The notes beneath the pieces are model-generated. The model had not been told where the DNA came from. It made no database searches and worked only from the letters and a program-made list of their open reading frames with translations. A stretch of DNA of 64,000 nt, from assembly GCF_003086295.3 (NCBI RefSeq), contig NC_092045.1:20257758-20321757 (forward strand). Reading direction: 5' to 3'. The stretch is from Arachis hypogaea (taxonomy: Eukaryota > Streptophyta > Magnoliopsida > Fabales > Fabaceae). Below are positions 1 to 9,091 of the stretch, in pieces (position 1 is the first letter of the stretch; each line of letters starts with the position of its first letter). Position numbers and translations under genes: made by a program.

Positions 1-138
1 TTGCCTAAAGGGTTGATTGGATCCTTGTGGCTCCATCCATCCTTGATTACTTAAACCTTGATGCATAGTCCTGTTATAGCTTCCATTCATTGCAACAAAA
101 TTAGAACCAAACTCAAAGCGAGAGGGGTGAGAATTCAT
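1..138 (-). pseudogene. Family B ORF1, N-terminal fragment cut by window edge
   Basis: Reading leftward from an ATG at 138 there is an open frame of 46 codons that runs off the window. It begins MNSHPSRFEFGSNF and is rich in Asn, Gln and Ser. The ORF1 of the complete family B element starts in the same place relative to the primer-binding site and also begins MNSRP, which is why I chose this start. The function of ORF1 is unknown; I recognise no gag or protease motif. The fragment belongs to a minus-strand element whose 5' LTR is at 345-1902. What I see is the open frame and the matching start; calling it ORF1 is inference from position. Confidence 0.5.
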
Positions 139-182
139 AATAGTTATCAGAAATAAGAGGGAAGAGAGAAAACAAATAAACA

Positions 183-234
183 AGCAAAAGAAAATTTATT
201 TTATATATATATATATATAAAGCAAAAGAAAATT

Positions 235-279
<45 letters not shown>
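183..279. repeat. AT microsatellite with duplicated flank
   Basis: Two runs of (AT)n, about 203-219 and 240-278, each follow a copy of AGCAAAAGAAAATTTATTTT. The pair looks like a short direct duplication of the flank plus its AT run, as from replication slippage. It lies in the leader of the minus-strand family B element. Confidence 0.85.
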
Positions 280-280
<1 letters not shown>

Positions 281-323
281 AAAAATATTTACAATAACCA
301 ATAATAAGGCACACGTTTGCAAT

Positions 324-341
324 TCCCCGGCAACGGCGCCA
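324..341 (-). other. Primer-binding site (tRNA-Asp) of the left-edge family B element
   Basis: On the minus strand this reads TGGCGCCGTTGCCGGGGA, an 18-nt exact complement to the 3' end of plant tRNA-Asp including CCA. It lies three bases inside the LTR end at 345, the expected spacing for reverse-transcription priming. It fixes the element as minus strand, with its body to the left of the window. Confidence 0.9.
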
Positions 342-344
342 TTT

Positions 345-1902
345 TGATGAGAGAACTTTTGCGTGGTCTAGAATTCAGAATAAATTCCCGTTGCAAGTAT
401 AGCTTCTAAACCAACAAAATTCCTTTCATACAAATGTTTTGGTTGTCACAAGTAACAAACCCCTAAATAAATTGATAACCGAAGTATTTAAACCTCGGGT
501 CGTCTTCTCAAGGAATTGCAGGGAGGTATGTTCTTATTATTGGTTATGAGTTTGTAAATTGGGGGTTTTAAGAATGAGGAATGAATATGGCAAATAATTT
601 AAATGGCAATTAAAATAAATAAATACTGTAAAGAAAACCCTTTGGCAAGGTATGAGAAATTGGAAGTCCAGACTTAGTTATTCTTATCAATAATAATGAA
701 AGTTGAATCTTAATTCCACTTAGTTAACCTTTGCTAAAGCAAAGAAAAGTCAAGGGACTAATTAGTTTGACCTTCGAATCCTATTATTTCCTAAGAAAAG
801 GTTGGGGTTATTGAAGTTCAATTCAATTAGCGATAACAGTTATCAATTATGTTGAGCTAAGATAACTCCTGAGTTACTGATTTCTTAACCAAGACCAAAA
901 GGAAAGGGATTAAATCTACTAGAATGAAAATAAATTGAATAAAACCAAAGCATCCATAACATATAAATCTAAAATACCTAAAATCATATTAAATAAAAAT
1001 GTCAATTCTAACATGGACAATATCATCAGCCAATTGGGCAACATCAATCAAACACAAATAAAAATATCATAGTAAATAAAAGTAGAAGAGAAACATAAAT
1101 TATTGAACCTGATGAAGATGAAGTAATCCTGAAGTGATTAAAAAAGAAATCCTAAATCCTTTAAGAGGAATCCTAATCCTAATCCTAAGAGAGAGGAGAG
1201 AACCTCTCTCTCTAAAAACTACATTTAAAACATGAAAAGTGAATTATGAAAAGCATGATTATGAATGGATGCATTCCCCCACTTTATAGCCTCAAATATG
1301 TGTTCTCTGGGCCAAAAACTGGGTCAAAAACAGACCAGAAGTCACTTCCAGCGCTTTCTGATTCGTACAGGTCGCGGCCAAGTGACGCGGAGGCGTCGCC
1401 CACGCGGCCGCGCGGATTGAAGTTCGCAGATGCGACGCGTCTGCGTGGATCACACGTTCACATCGTCTAGCGTCAGGGCAACTATGGCATATTATATATC
1501 AATCAAAGCCCCGGACGTTAGCTTTCTAACGCAACTGAATCTGCATCGTTTGGACCTCTCTAGCTAAAGTTATAGCCATTTGAGTGCGGAGAGGTTAGGC
1601 TGAACAGCTTAGTAGTTCCTCCAACTTGTATTCCTTCCACTTTTGCATGCTTCCTTTCCATCCTCTAAGCCATTCCTACCTTGTAATCTCTGAAATCACT
1701 TAACACACATATCAAGGCATCTAATGGTAATAAGAGAGGTTTAAACATAGGGAACTTAAGGCCAAAGAAGCATGTTTTCAATCAAAGCACATAATTAGGA
1801 AGGCAAATGTAAAACCATGCAAATAGTATGAATAAGTGGGTAAAGAGTTGATAAAATATACTCAATTGAGCACAAGATAAACCATGAAATAGTGGTTTAT
1901 CA
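345..1902 (-). mobile_element. Family B 5' LTR (element continues off left edge)
   Basis: On the minus strand the LTR starts TGATAAACCAC (end at 1902) and finishes TCA at 345, next to the primer-binding site. The same ends bound the LTRs at 14027, 22644 and 33644. It is 1558 bp, slightly longer than the other family B LTRs. A CpG-rich block at about 1373-1470, with ACGCGT-type palindromes, matches the position of the GC arrays in the other B LTRs. It interrupts the protease frame of the outer family A element at 1903, so it inserted into that element. The other target-site copy lies outside the window. Confidence 0.85.
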
Positions 1903-1903
1903 C

Positions 1904-2416
1904 AAATCTATGAAAAAGGCTTATGGACAGGTAGAGGACGTGCTAGTAAAGGTTAAAGACTTTTACATCCCTGCTAATTTCATAATCCTAGACACTAGGA
2001 ATGATGAGGATGAATCCATCATCCTTGGAAGACCCTTCCTATCCACAGCAAAAACTGTGATTGATGTGGACAGAGGAGAGTTGATCCTTCAATTGAATGA
2101 GGACTACCTTGTGTTTAAAACTCAAGGATCTACCTCTGTAACCATGGAGAAGAAGCAAGAAAAGCTTCTCTCAATACAGACTCAAACAAAGTCCCCACAG
2201 TCAAACTCTATGTTTAGAGTTGGGAGGCCACAACCAAATTCTAAGTTTGGTGTTGAACCCCCCATTCAAACTCTAAGTTTGGTGTTGGGAGGTCCCAACA
2301 ATGCTCTGAACATCTGTGAAGCTCTATGTGAGCTCACTATCAAGCTATTGACATTAAAGAAGCGATTATTGGGAGGCAACCCAATTTTATTTTTTCTATG
2401 TTATTTTCTTTTTTAG
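1904..2416 (+). pseudogene. Retropepsin C-terminal part (family A protease), truncated
   Basis: The frame contains KAYGQVEDVLVKV, then SIILGRPFLSTAKTVIDVDRG, the typical C-terminal flap and ILGRPFL region of Athila-type aspartic proteases. The catalytic D-L-G-S motif is missing because the LTR at 345-1902 interrupts the gene upstream. The closely similar intact copy at 8018-9085 shows what is lost. Downstream the protein degenerates into repeated SKFGV-type units. In an active element this enzyme would cleave the Gag polyprotein inside the virus-like particle. The frame ends at TAG 2414-2416, shortly before the palindrome array, with no RT following. Confidence 0.8.
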
Positions 2417-2510
2417 GTTGATGATCATGTGGAGTCACAAAAACAAACTGCAAAAATTAAAGAAAAATAAAAACAGCATTAAAAATAGCACACACTGGAG
2501 GAGAAACTTA

Positions 2511-2775
2511 CTGGCGTTTAAACGCCAATAAAGGTAGCAAAATGGGCGTTTAACGCCCAGTCTGGCACCATTCTGGGCGTTAAACGCCAGAAAGAAGCAC
2601 CAGTTTGGCGTTAAATGCCAGAAAGAGGCTACAAACTGGCGTTAAACCCCAGAAATAGGTTGCAGCTTGGTGTTTAATGCCAGGAAAGGAATAAAAGTTG
2701 GCGTTTAATGCCAGAAACAAGCAGTAGTCTGGCGTTAAACGCCAGTATTGCACAACAGGGGCGTTTTGCACGCCT
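2511..2775 (+). repeat. Nine-unit array of GGCGTTAAACGCC palindromes, 31-bp period
   Basis: Units start near 2511, 2542, 2573, 2604, 2636, 2667, 2698, 2729 and 2758. Each is a near-perfect palindrome such as CTGGCGTTAAACGCCAG, separated by variable A/G-rich spacers. The array lies between the protease and the ORF3 leader. Several units have lost one arm by CpG decay (for example GTTAAATGCCAG). Short open frames through this block are artefacts of the repeat. Confidence 0.9.
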
Positions 2776-2842
2776 AAAAGGAGCAGGGATGAAAAATCTT
2801 TGACCCCTCAGGATTTGTGGACCCCGCAGGATCCCCACCTAT

Positions 2843-2847
<5 letters not shown>

Positions 2848-2896
<49 letters not shown>
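2848..2896. repeat. CT microsatellite
   Basis: An uninterrupted (CT)n run of about 49 bp lies between the palindrome array and the ORF3 TATA box. The long open frames crossing 2800-3251 are low-complexity artefacts of this run and the C/T-rich leader. Confidence 0.9.
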
Positions 2897-2905
<9 letters not shown>

Positions 2906-3086
2906 TCTCTATAACACTCTACCCAAAACACCACTCACCTATCAAATCCTATTCTTTTCCCTATATTTTCTTCACCAATCACCTCCATATCTTTTCCCAA
3001 AAAACCCCACCTACCTCACTTTCAAATTCAAACACTTTTTCTTCCAAACCCACCCAATTCATTCGGCCACGCCCCCTCTCTTTTCC

Positions 3087-3094
3087 TATAAATA
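3087..3094 (+). promoter_or_regulatory. Candidate internal TATA box for ORF3 (outer element)
   Basis: TATAAATA follows a C/T-rich stretch and precedes CCCCTCTTCACTCC, about 190 bp before the ORF3 ATG at 3284. The sister element has TATATAAA in the equivalent place (7331-7338, minus strand) with the same downstream leader. This suggests a second promoter inside the element; use in vivo is inference. Confidence 0.5.
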
Positions 3095-3232
3095 CCCCTC
3101 TTCACTCCTTCATTTTCACACATCACAAACACTCTCCTACTCCCTTAGCCGAACCTATCTCTCACTCCATCTCTTCTATTTTCTTCTTTTTCCCCTTCTT
3201 CTTTCTTCTTTTGCTCAAGGACGAGCAAACCT

Positions 3233-3248
3233 TTTAAGTTTGGTGTGG
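3233..3248 (+). other. Second copy of the polypurine-tract module, upstream of ORF3
   Basis: TTTAAGTTTGGTGTGG, preceded by a self-complementary GCTCAAGGACGAGCAA block, closely matches the sequence next to the 3' LTR (TTTAAGTTTGGTGTTG at 25564-25579, preceded by GCTTGGGGACAAGCAA in the family). A duplicated plus-strand priming module of this kind would act as a central polypurine tract; that role is inferred. Confidence 0.5.
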
Positions 3249-3283
3249 TAAAAGCATTGCTTTTTGTTTTTCCATAACCATTT

Positions 3284-3391
3284 ATGGCACCTAAGGCTGG
3301 ATAAACCTCTAGAAAGTGGAAAGGGAAGGCAAAAGCTTCCACCTCCGAGTCATGGGAGATGGAGAGATTCATCTCGAAGGTTCATCAAGAC
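3284..3391 (+). pseudogene. ORF3 segment 1 (outer family A element)
   Basis: The segment starts MAPKAG, has an in-frame TAA after six codons, then runs through KGKAKASTSESWEMER to VHQD, where the nested element at 3392 cuts it. The next codon of the gene is found at 13406 after the duplicated AAGAC. The basic, Ser-rich N-terminus is like that of the sister copy at 7138 and could be a nuclear-localisation segment. The encoded protein belongs to the 'putative plant transposon protein' type, whose molecular role is not known. The early stop shows this copy is dead. Confidence 0.8.
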
Positions 3392-5083
3392 TGGTGCACG
3401 AAATTGTGATCAATACTTTTCACAACTCAAACAATCCCCGGTGATGAAACCAAAAACTTGGTGTTCAATACCATGGCATAAACACAACTTCGCACAACTA
3501 ACCAGCAAGTGTACTGGGTCGTCCAAGTAATAAACCTTACGCGAGTAAGGGTCGATCCCACAGAGATTGTTGGTATGAAGCAAGCTATGGTCACCTTGTA
3601 AATCTCAGTCAGGCAAACTCAAATGGATATGGGTGATATACGAATAAAACATAAAGATAAAGATAGAGATACTTATGTAATTCATTGGTAGGAATTTCAG
3701 ATAAGCGTATGAAGATGCTTAGTCCCTTCCGTCTCTCTGCTTTCCTACTGTCTTCATCCAATCCTTCTTACTCCTTTCCATGGCAAGCTTAAGCAAGGGT
3801 TTCACCGTTGTCAGTGGCTACCTCCCATCCTCTCAGTGGAAATGTTCAACGCACCCTGTCACGGCACGGCTATCCATCTGTCGGTTCTCAATCAGGCTGG
3901 AATAGAATCCAGTGATTCTTTTGCGTCTGTCACTAACGCCCCGCCCTCAGGAGTTTGAAGCTCGTCACAGTCATTCAATCATTGAATCCTACTCAGAATA
4001 CCACAGACAAGGTTTAGACCTTCTGGATTCTCTTGAATGCCGCCATCAGTTCTAGCCTATACCACGACGACTCTGATCTCACGGAATGGCTGGCTCGGTT
4101 GTCAGGCGAGCGCTCGGTTGTCAGGCGATCAACCATGCATCGTGTATCAGGAATCCAAGAGATATCCACCCAATCTAAGGTAGAACGGAGGTGGTTGTCA
4201 GGCACACGTTCATAGGTGAGAATGATGATGAGTGTCACGGATCATCACATTCATCAAGTTGAAGGACAAGTGATATCTTAGAACAAGAACAAGCGGAATT
4301 GAATAGAAGAACAATAGTAATTGCATTAATACTCGAGGTACATTAGAGTTCCACACCTTAATCTATGGTGTGTAGAAACTCCACCGTTAAAAATACATAA
4401 GTGATAGTGTGATCATTGGCTTCGGCCCCAGAGAGGGAACCAGAAGAACCAAGATGAGAATACAAGAGTAAAAGGTCCTATATATAGAGAACTAGTAGTC
4501 TAGGATTTACAAAGATGAGTAAATGACATAAAAATCCACTTCCGGGCCCACTTGGTGTGTGCTTGGGCTGAGCATTGAAGCATTTTCGTGTAGAGACTCT
4601 TCTTGGAGTTAAACGCCAGCTTTTATGCCAGTTTGGGCGTTTAACTCCCATCCTTGTGCCAGTTCCGGCGTTTAACGCTGGGAATTCTGAGGGTGACTTT
4701 GAACGCCGGTTTGGGCCATCAAATCTTGGGCAAAGTATAGACTATCATATATTGCTGGAAAGCCTAGGATGTATACTTTCCAACGCCGTTGAGAGCGCGC
4801 CAATTGGGCTTCTGTAGCTCCAGAAAATCCACTTCGAGTGCAGGGAGGTCAGAATCCAACAGCATCTGCAGTCCTTTTTAGTCTCTGAATCAGATTTTTG
4901 CTCAGGTCCCTCAATTTCAGCCAGAAAATACCTGAAATCACAGAAAAACACACAAACTCATAGTAAAGTCCATAAAAGTGAATTTTAACTAAAAACTAAT
5001 AAAAATATACTAAAAACTAACTAGATCATACTAAAAACATACTAAAAACAATGTCAAAAAGCGTACAAATTATCCGCTCATCA
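3392..5083 (-). repeat. 3' LTR of the complete family A element
   Basis: 1692 bp. It carries a TATA-like TATATATAGA region at 4478-4487 (minus strand CTATATATAGG) and a short palindrome array at about 4607-4710 with starts near 4612, 4633, 4664 and 4695, upstream of that TATA in element orientation. It has an extra about 20-bp repeat (TCAGGCGAGCGCTCGGTTG) near 4105-4125 that the 5' LTR lacks. Confidence 0.92.
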
Positions 5084-6013
5084 CAACACCAAACTTAAAT
5101 TGTTGCTTGTCCTCAAGCAACTGAAAATCAAATAAGATAAAAAGAAGAGCATATGCAATGAATTCCAAAAACATCTATAAAGATCAGTATTAATTAGATG
5201 AGCGGGGCTTTTAGCTTTTTGCCTCTGAATAGTTTTGGCATCTCACTCTATCCTTTGAAATTCAGAATGATTGGCTTCTTTAGGAACTCAGAATCCAGAT
5301 AGTGTCATTGCTTCTCTTAGTTAAGTATGATGATTCTTGAACACAGCTACTTATTGAGTCTTGGCTGTGGCCCAAAGCACTTTGTCTTCCAGTATTACCA
5401 CCGGATACATACATGCCATAGACACATAATTGGGTGAACCTTTTCAGATTGTGACTCAGCTTTGCTAGAGTCCCCAATTAGAGGTGTCCAGGGTTCTTAA
5501 GCACACTCTTTTTGCCTTGGATCACACTTTTATTTCTCTTTTTTTTTTCGTTTTCTTTTCTCCCTTTTTTTTCGTTTTTCTCTTTTCTCTTTTTTTTCTT
5601 TTTCTTTTTTTTTTGTATTCATTGCTTTTTCTTGCTTCAAGAATCATTTTAATGATTTTTCAGATCCTCAATAACATTTCTCCTTGTTCATCATTCTTTC
5701 AAGAGCCAACATTCATGAACCACAAATTCAAAAGACATATGCACTGTTTAAGCATACATTCAGAGAACAAAAATATTGCCACCACATCAAAATAATTAAA
5801 CTGTTGTAAAATTCAAAATTCATGCAATTCATCTCTTTTTCAATTAAGAACATTTTTCATTCAAGAGAGGTGATGGATTCATAGGACATTCATAACTTTA
5901 AGGCATAGACACTAAGAAACTAATGATCACAAGACACAAACATAGATAAACATAAGCACTAAAATTCGAAAAACAGAAAATAAAGAACAAGGAAATTAAA
6001 GAACGGGTCCACC
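5084..6013 (-). other. 3' non-coding region of the family A element with PPT module
   Basis: Between the ORF3 stop and the 3' LTR there is no coding sequence. Next to the LTR the minus strand reads CAAGCAACAATTTAAGTTTGG followed by TGTTG, the presumed plus-strand primer tract. A T-rich run at 5539-5630 is a long purine tract on the element's sense strand. The 65- to 103-codon frames here are not conserved with the other family A copies. Confidence 0.7.
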
Positions 6014-7138
6014 TTAGTGATGGCGGCTTATTCTTCCTCTTGAAGATCCTATGGAGTGCTTGAGCTCCTCAATGTCTCTTCCTTGTCTTTGTTGTTCCTC
6101 TCTCATGATTCTTTGATCTTCTCTAATTTCATGGAGGAGGACGGAGTGTTCTTGGTGCTCCACCCTTAGTTGTCCCATGTTAGAACTCAATTCCCCTAGG
6201 GAGGTGTTTAGTTGCTCCCAATAGTTTTGTGGAGGAAAGTGTATCCCTTGAGGCATCTCAGGGATTTGATGATGAGAGGGGTCTCTTGTTTTCTCCATCC
6301 TCTTCTTAGTGATGGGCTTGTCCTCATCAATGGGGATGTCTCCCTCTATGTCAACTCCAACTGAATAACAGAGGTGACAAATGAGATGAGGAAAGGCTAA
6401 CCTTGCCAAGGTAGAGGACTTGTCCGCCACCTTATAAAGTTCTTGAGCTATAACCTCATGAACTTCTACTTCTTCTCCAATCATGATGCTATGGATCATG
6501 ATAGCCCGGTCTATAGTAACTTCAGACCGGTTGCTAGTGGGAATGATTGAGCGTTGGATAAACTCTAACCATCCCCTAGCCACGGGCTTGAGGTCATGCC
6601 TTCTCAATTGAACCGGCTTCCCTCTTGAATCTCTCTTCCATTGGGCGCCCTCTTCACAAATGACTGTGAGGACTTGGTCCAACCTTTGATCAAAGTTGAC
6701 CCTTCTAGTGTAAGGATGTTCATCTCCTTGCATCATGGGCAAGTTGAATGCCAACCTTACATTTTCCGGACTAAAATCCAAGTATTTCCCCCGAACCATA
6801 GTAAGCCAATTCTTTGGATCCGGGTTCACACTTTGATCATGGTTCTTGGTGATCCATGCATTGGCATAGAACTCTTGAACCATTAAGATTCCGACTTGTT
6901 GAATGGGGTTGGTAAGAACTTCCCAACCTCTTCTTCAGATCTCGTGTCGGATCTCCGAATATTCACTCTTTTTGAGTGAAAAAGGGACCTCGGGGATCAC
7001 TTTCTTCAAAGCCACAACTTCATAGAAGTGGTCTTGATGCACCCTTGAGATGATTCTCTCCATCTCCCATGACTCGGAGGTGGAAGCTTTTGCCTTCCCT
7101 TTCCTCTTTCTAGAGGTTTCTCCGGCCTTGGATGCCAT
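6014..7138 (-). pseudogene. ORF3: 'putative plant transposon protein' type, one in-frame TGA
   Basis: A single frame of 374 codons runs from ATG 7138 (MASKAGETSRKRKGKAK) to the stop at 6014-6016, broken only by a TGA at 6935-6937. The N-terminus is basic and Ser-rich. Residues from about 85 hold the conserved block FYANAW, VRGKYLDFSPENVRLAFNLP, RGWLEFIQRSIIPTSN and DRAIMIHSIMIGEEVEVHEV, the pattern of the Pfam family I remember as PF20167. The C-terminal third, from EQLNTSLGELSSN to EELKHSIGSS, has heptads suggesting a coiled coil. No catalytic motif is evident. It occupies the place of the env-like ORF in Athila elements, but I see no signal peptide or membrane segment. A downstream ATG at 6883 could start a shorter protein that avoids the TGA. 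Confidence 0.8.
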
Positions 7139-7182
7139 AAATGGTTATGGAAAAACAAAAAGCAATGCTTTTACCACACCAA

Positions 7183-7215
7183 ACTTAAAAGGTTTGCTCG
7201 TCCTCGAGCAAAAGA
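7183..7215 (-). other. Duplicate PPT module upstream of ORF3 (complete family A element)
   Basis: On the minus strand GCTCGAGGACGAGCAAACC is followed by TTTTAAGTTTGGTGTGG, the same arrangement as at 3215-3248 in the outer element and as the PPT beside the 3' LTR. Its presence in both copies shows it is a family trait. Confidence 0.5.
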
Positions 7216-7330
7216 AAAAAGAAGAGAGTAGAAGAAGAAGAAATGAAGGAGATGGAGGGGGCCTTGTGGTTCGGCTATAGGAGGGAGAAGTAGTGTTTAT
7301 GTTGTGTGAAAATGAAGGAGTGAAGATGGG

Positions 7331-7338
7331 TTTATATA
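7331..7338 (-). promoter_or_regulatory. Candidate internal TATA box for ORF3 (complete family A element)
   Basis: TATATAAA on the minus strand lies about 195 bp upstream of the ORF3 ATG at 7138 and is followed by CATCTTCACTCCTTCATTTT, matching the leader after the TATA box at 3087 in the outer element. Conservation of box and leader in a region free of long coding sequence supports a real promoter in the ancestor. Confidence 0.5.
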
Positions 7339-7640
7339 GGAGTGGGGAGAGGGGTAGGGTTCGGTCATGTGAGGGTGGGTTTGGGTGGGAAAGTGGTTTG
7401 AATTTGAATGGTGAGGTAGGTGGGGTTTTATGAAGGATGGATGTGAGTGGTGAAGAGAAAGATGGGATTTGATAGGTGAAAGGTTTTTGGGGAAGAGGTG
7501 TTGAGGTGATTGGTGAATGGGTGAAGAAGAGAGAGAGTGGTGGGGTAGGTGGGGATCTTGTGGGGTCCACAGATCCTGAGGTGTCAAGGAAAAGTCATCC
7601 CTGCACCAAGTGGCGAGCAAAATTGCTCTTCATGCCAATT

Positions 7641-7815
7641 CTGGCGTTAAACGTCGGGCTGGTGCCCCTTTCTGGCGTTTAACGCCATGTTCTTGCCCTT
7701 TACTGGCGTTTAACGCCGGTCTGGTGCCCCTTTCTGGCGTTAAACGCCCAGAATGGTGCCAGACTGGGCGTTAAACGCCCATCTACTAGCCTTACTGGCG
7801 TTTAAACGCCAACAG
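7641..7815 (-). repeat. Six-unit GGCGTTAAACGCC palindrome array, 31-bp period
   Basis: Units begin near 7641, 7672, 7703, 7734, 7763 and 7795, giving steps of 31, 31, 31, about 30 and 31 bp. Palindromes include TGGCGTTTAACGCCA and GGGCGTTAAACGCCC. The spacers (TGGTGCC-type) differ from those in the outer element's array, while period and palindrome are kept. It lies in the same place, between protease and the ORF3 leader. Confidence 0.9.
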
Positions 7816-8017
7816 GTTCTTCCTCCAGGGTGTGCTGTTTTTCTTTCTGTTTTTCATTCTGTTTTTGCTTTTTCAATTGATTTTGTGACTTCTCATGATC
7901 ATCAACCTACAGAAAACATAAAATAACAAAGGAAAATAGATAAAATATAACATTGGGTTGCCTCCCAACAAGCGCTTCTTTAATGTCAGTAGCTTGACAG
8001 TGGGCTCTCATGGAGCC

Positions 8018-9085
8018 TCACAGATGCTCAGAGCAATATTGGAACCTCCCAACACCAAACTTAGATTTTGAATGTGGGGGTTCAACACCAAACTTAGAAG
8101 TTGGTTGTGGCCTCCCAACACCAAACTTAGAGTTTGACTGTGGGGGCTCTGTTTGGCTCTGTTTTGAGAGAAGCTCTTCATGCTTCCTCTCCATGATGAC
8201 AGAGGGATATCCTTGAGCCTTAAACACAAAGGATTCTTCATTCACTTGAATGATCAATTCTCCTCTATCAACATCAATCACAGCCTTTGCTGTGGTTAGG
8301 AAGGGTCTGCCAAGGATGATGGATTCATCCATGCACTTCCCAGTCTTTAGGACTATGAAATCAGCAGGGATGTAATGGTCTTCAACTTTTACCAGAACAT
8401 CCTCTACAAGTCCATAAGCTTGTTTTCTTGAATTGTCTACCATCTCTAGTGAGATTTTTGCAGCTTGCACCTCAAAGATCCCTAACTTCTCCATTACAGA
8501 GAGAGGCATGAGGTTTACACTTGACCCTAGGTCACACAAGGCCTTCTTGAAGGTCATGGTGCCTATGGTACAAGGTATTGAAAACTTCCCAGGATCCTGT
8601 CTCTTTTGAGGAAATTTCTGCCTAGACAAGTCATCCAGTTCTTTGGTGAGCAAAAGGGGTTCATCCTCCCAAGTCTCATTTCCAAATAACTTGTCATTTA
8701 GCTTCATGATTGCTCCAAGGTATTTAGCAACTTGCTCTTCAGTGACATACTCATCTTCTTCAGAGGAGGAATACTCATCAGAGCTCATGAATGGCAGAAG
8801 TAAGTCCAATGGAATCTCTATGGTCTCATTTTGAGCCTCAGATTCCCATGGGTCCTCATTGGGGAACTTATTGGAGGCCAGTGGACGTCCATTGAGGTCT
8901 TCCTCAGTGGCGTTCACTGCCTCTTCCTCCTCTCCAAATTCGGCCATGTTGATGGCTTTACACTCTCCTTTTGGATTTTCTTCTGTATTGCTTGGAAGAG
9001 TACTAGGAGGGAGTTCAGTAATTTTCTTGCTCAGCTGACCCACTTGTGCCTCTAAATTTCTAATGGAGGATCTTGTTTCAGTCAT
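8018..9085 (-). pseudogene. Retropepsin-type aspartic protease, family A (follows gag in frame)
   Basis: 355 codons from ATG 9085 to the stop at 8018. The linker MTETRSSIRNLEAQVGQLSKKI is typical of the gag-protease junction of Athila elements. The acidic middle is followed by RQKFPQKRQDPGKFSIPCTIG, the catalytic motif CDLGSSVNLMPLSV, and SIILGRPFLTTAKAVIDVDRG near the C-terminus. The enzyme would cut the Gag polyprotein in the particle. It is in the same frame as gag, separated by a TAA at 9092-9094. The tail repeats SKFGV three times, which on the DNA are copies of the AAGTTTGGTGTTG motif. No RT follows; the frame ends about 200 bp before the palindrome array. The core looks intact, so the polyprotein may have worked until recently. 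Confidence 0.85.
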
Positions 9086-9091
9086 GAAACT

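Noticed and set aside
2511..2775. Regular 31-bp repeats with spacers look superficially like a CRISPR array
   Set aside because: The repeat is itself a short decayed palindrome, spacers are short and similar, and the DNA is plant nuclear retrotransposon.
2800..3251. Two overlapping 144- to 145-codon frames
   Set aside because: They are produced by the CT microsatellite and a C/T-rich leader, are open in two phases at once, and are not kept in the sister element.
5484..5795. Phe/Leu-rich frame resembling a membrane protein; similar ones at 24690-25031, 31183-31774, 38616-38981 and 48341-48676
   Set aside because: These read through poly-T or poly-A tracts in LTR-element 3' regions, with no conserved start or length.
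6014..7138. ORF3 as a retroviral env-like glycoprotein
   Set aside because: It sits in the env position but has no signal peptide, transmembrane helix or cysteine pattern. The sequence fits the plant transposon protein type instead.
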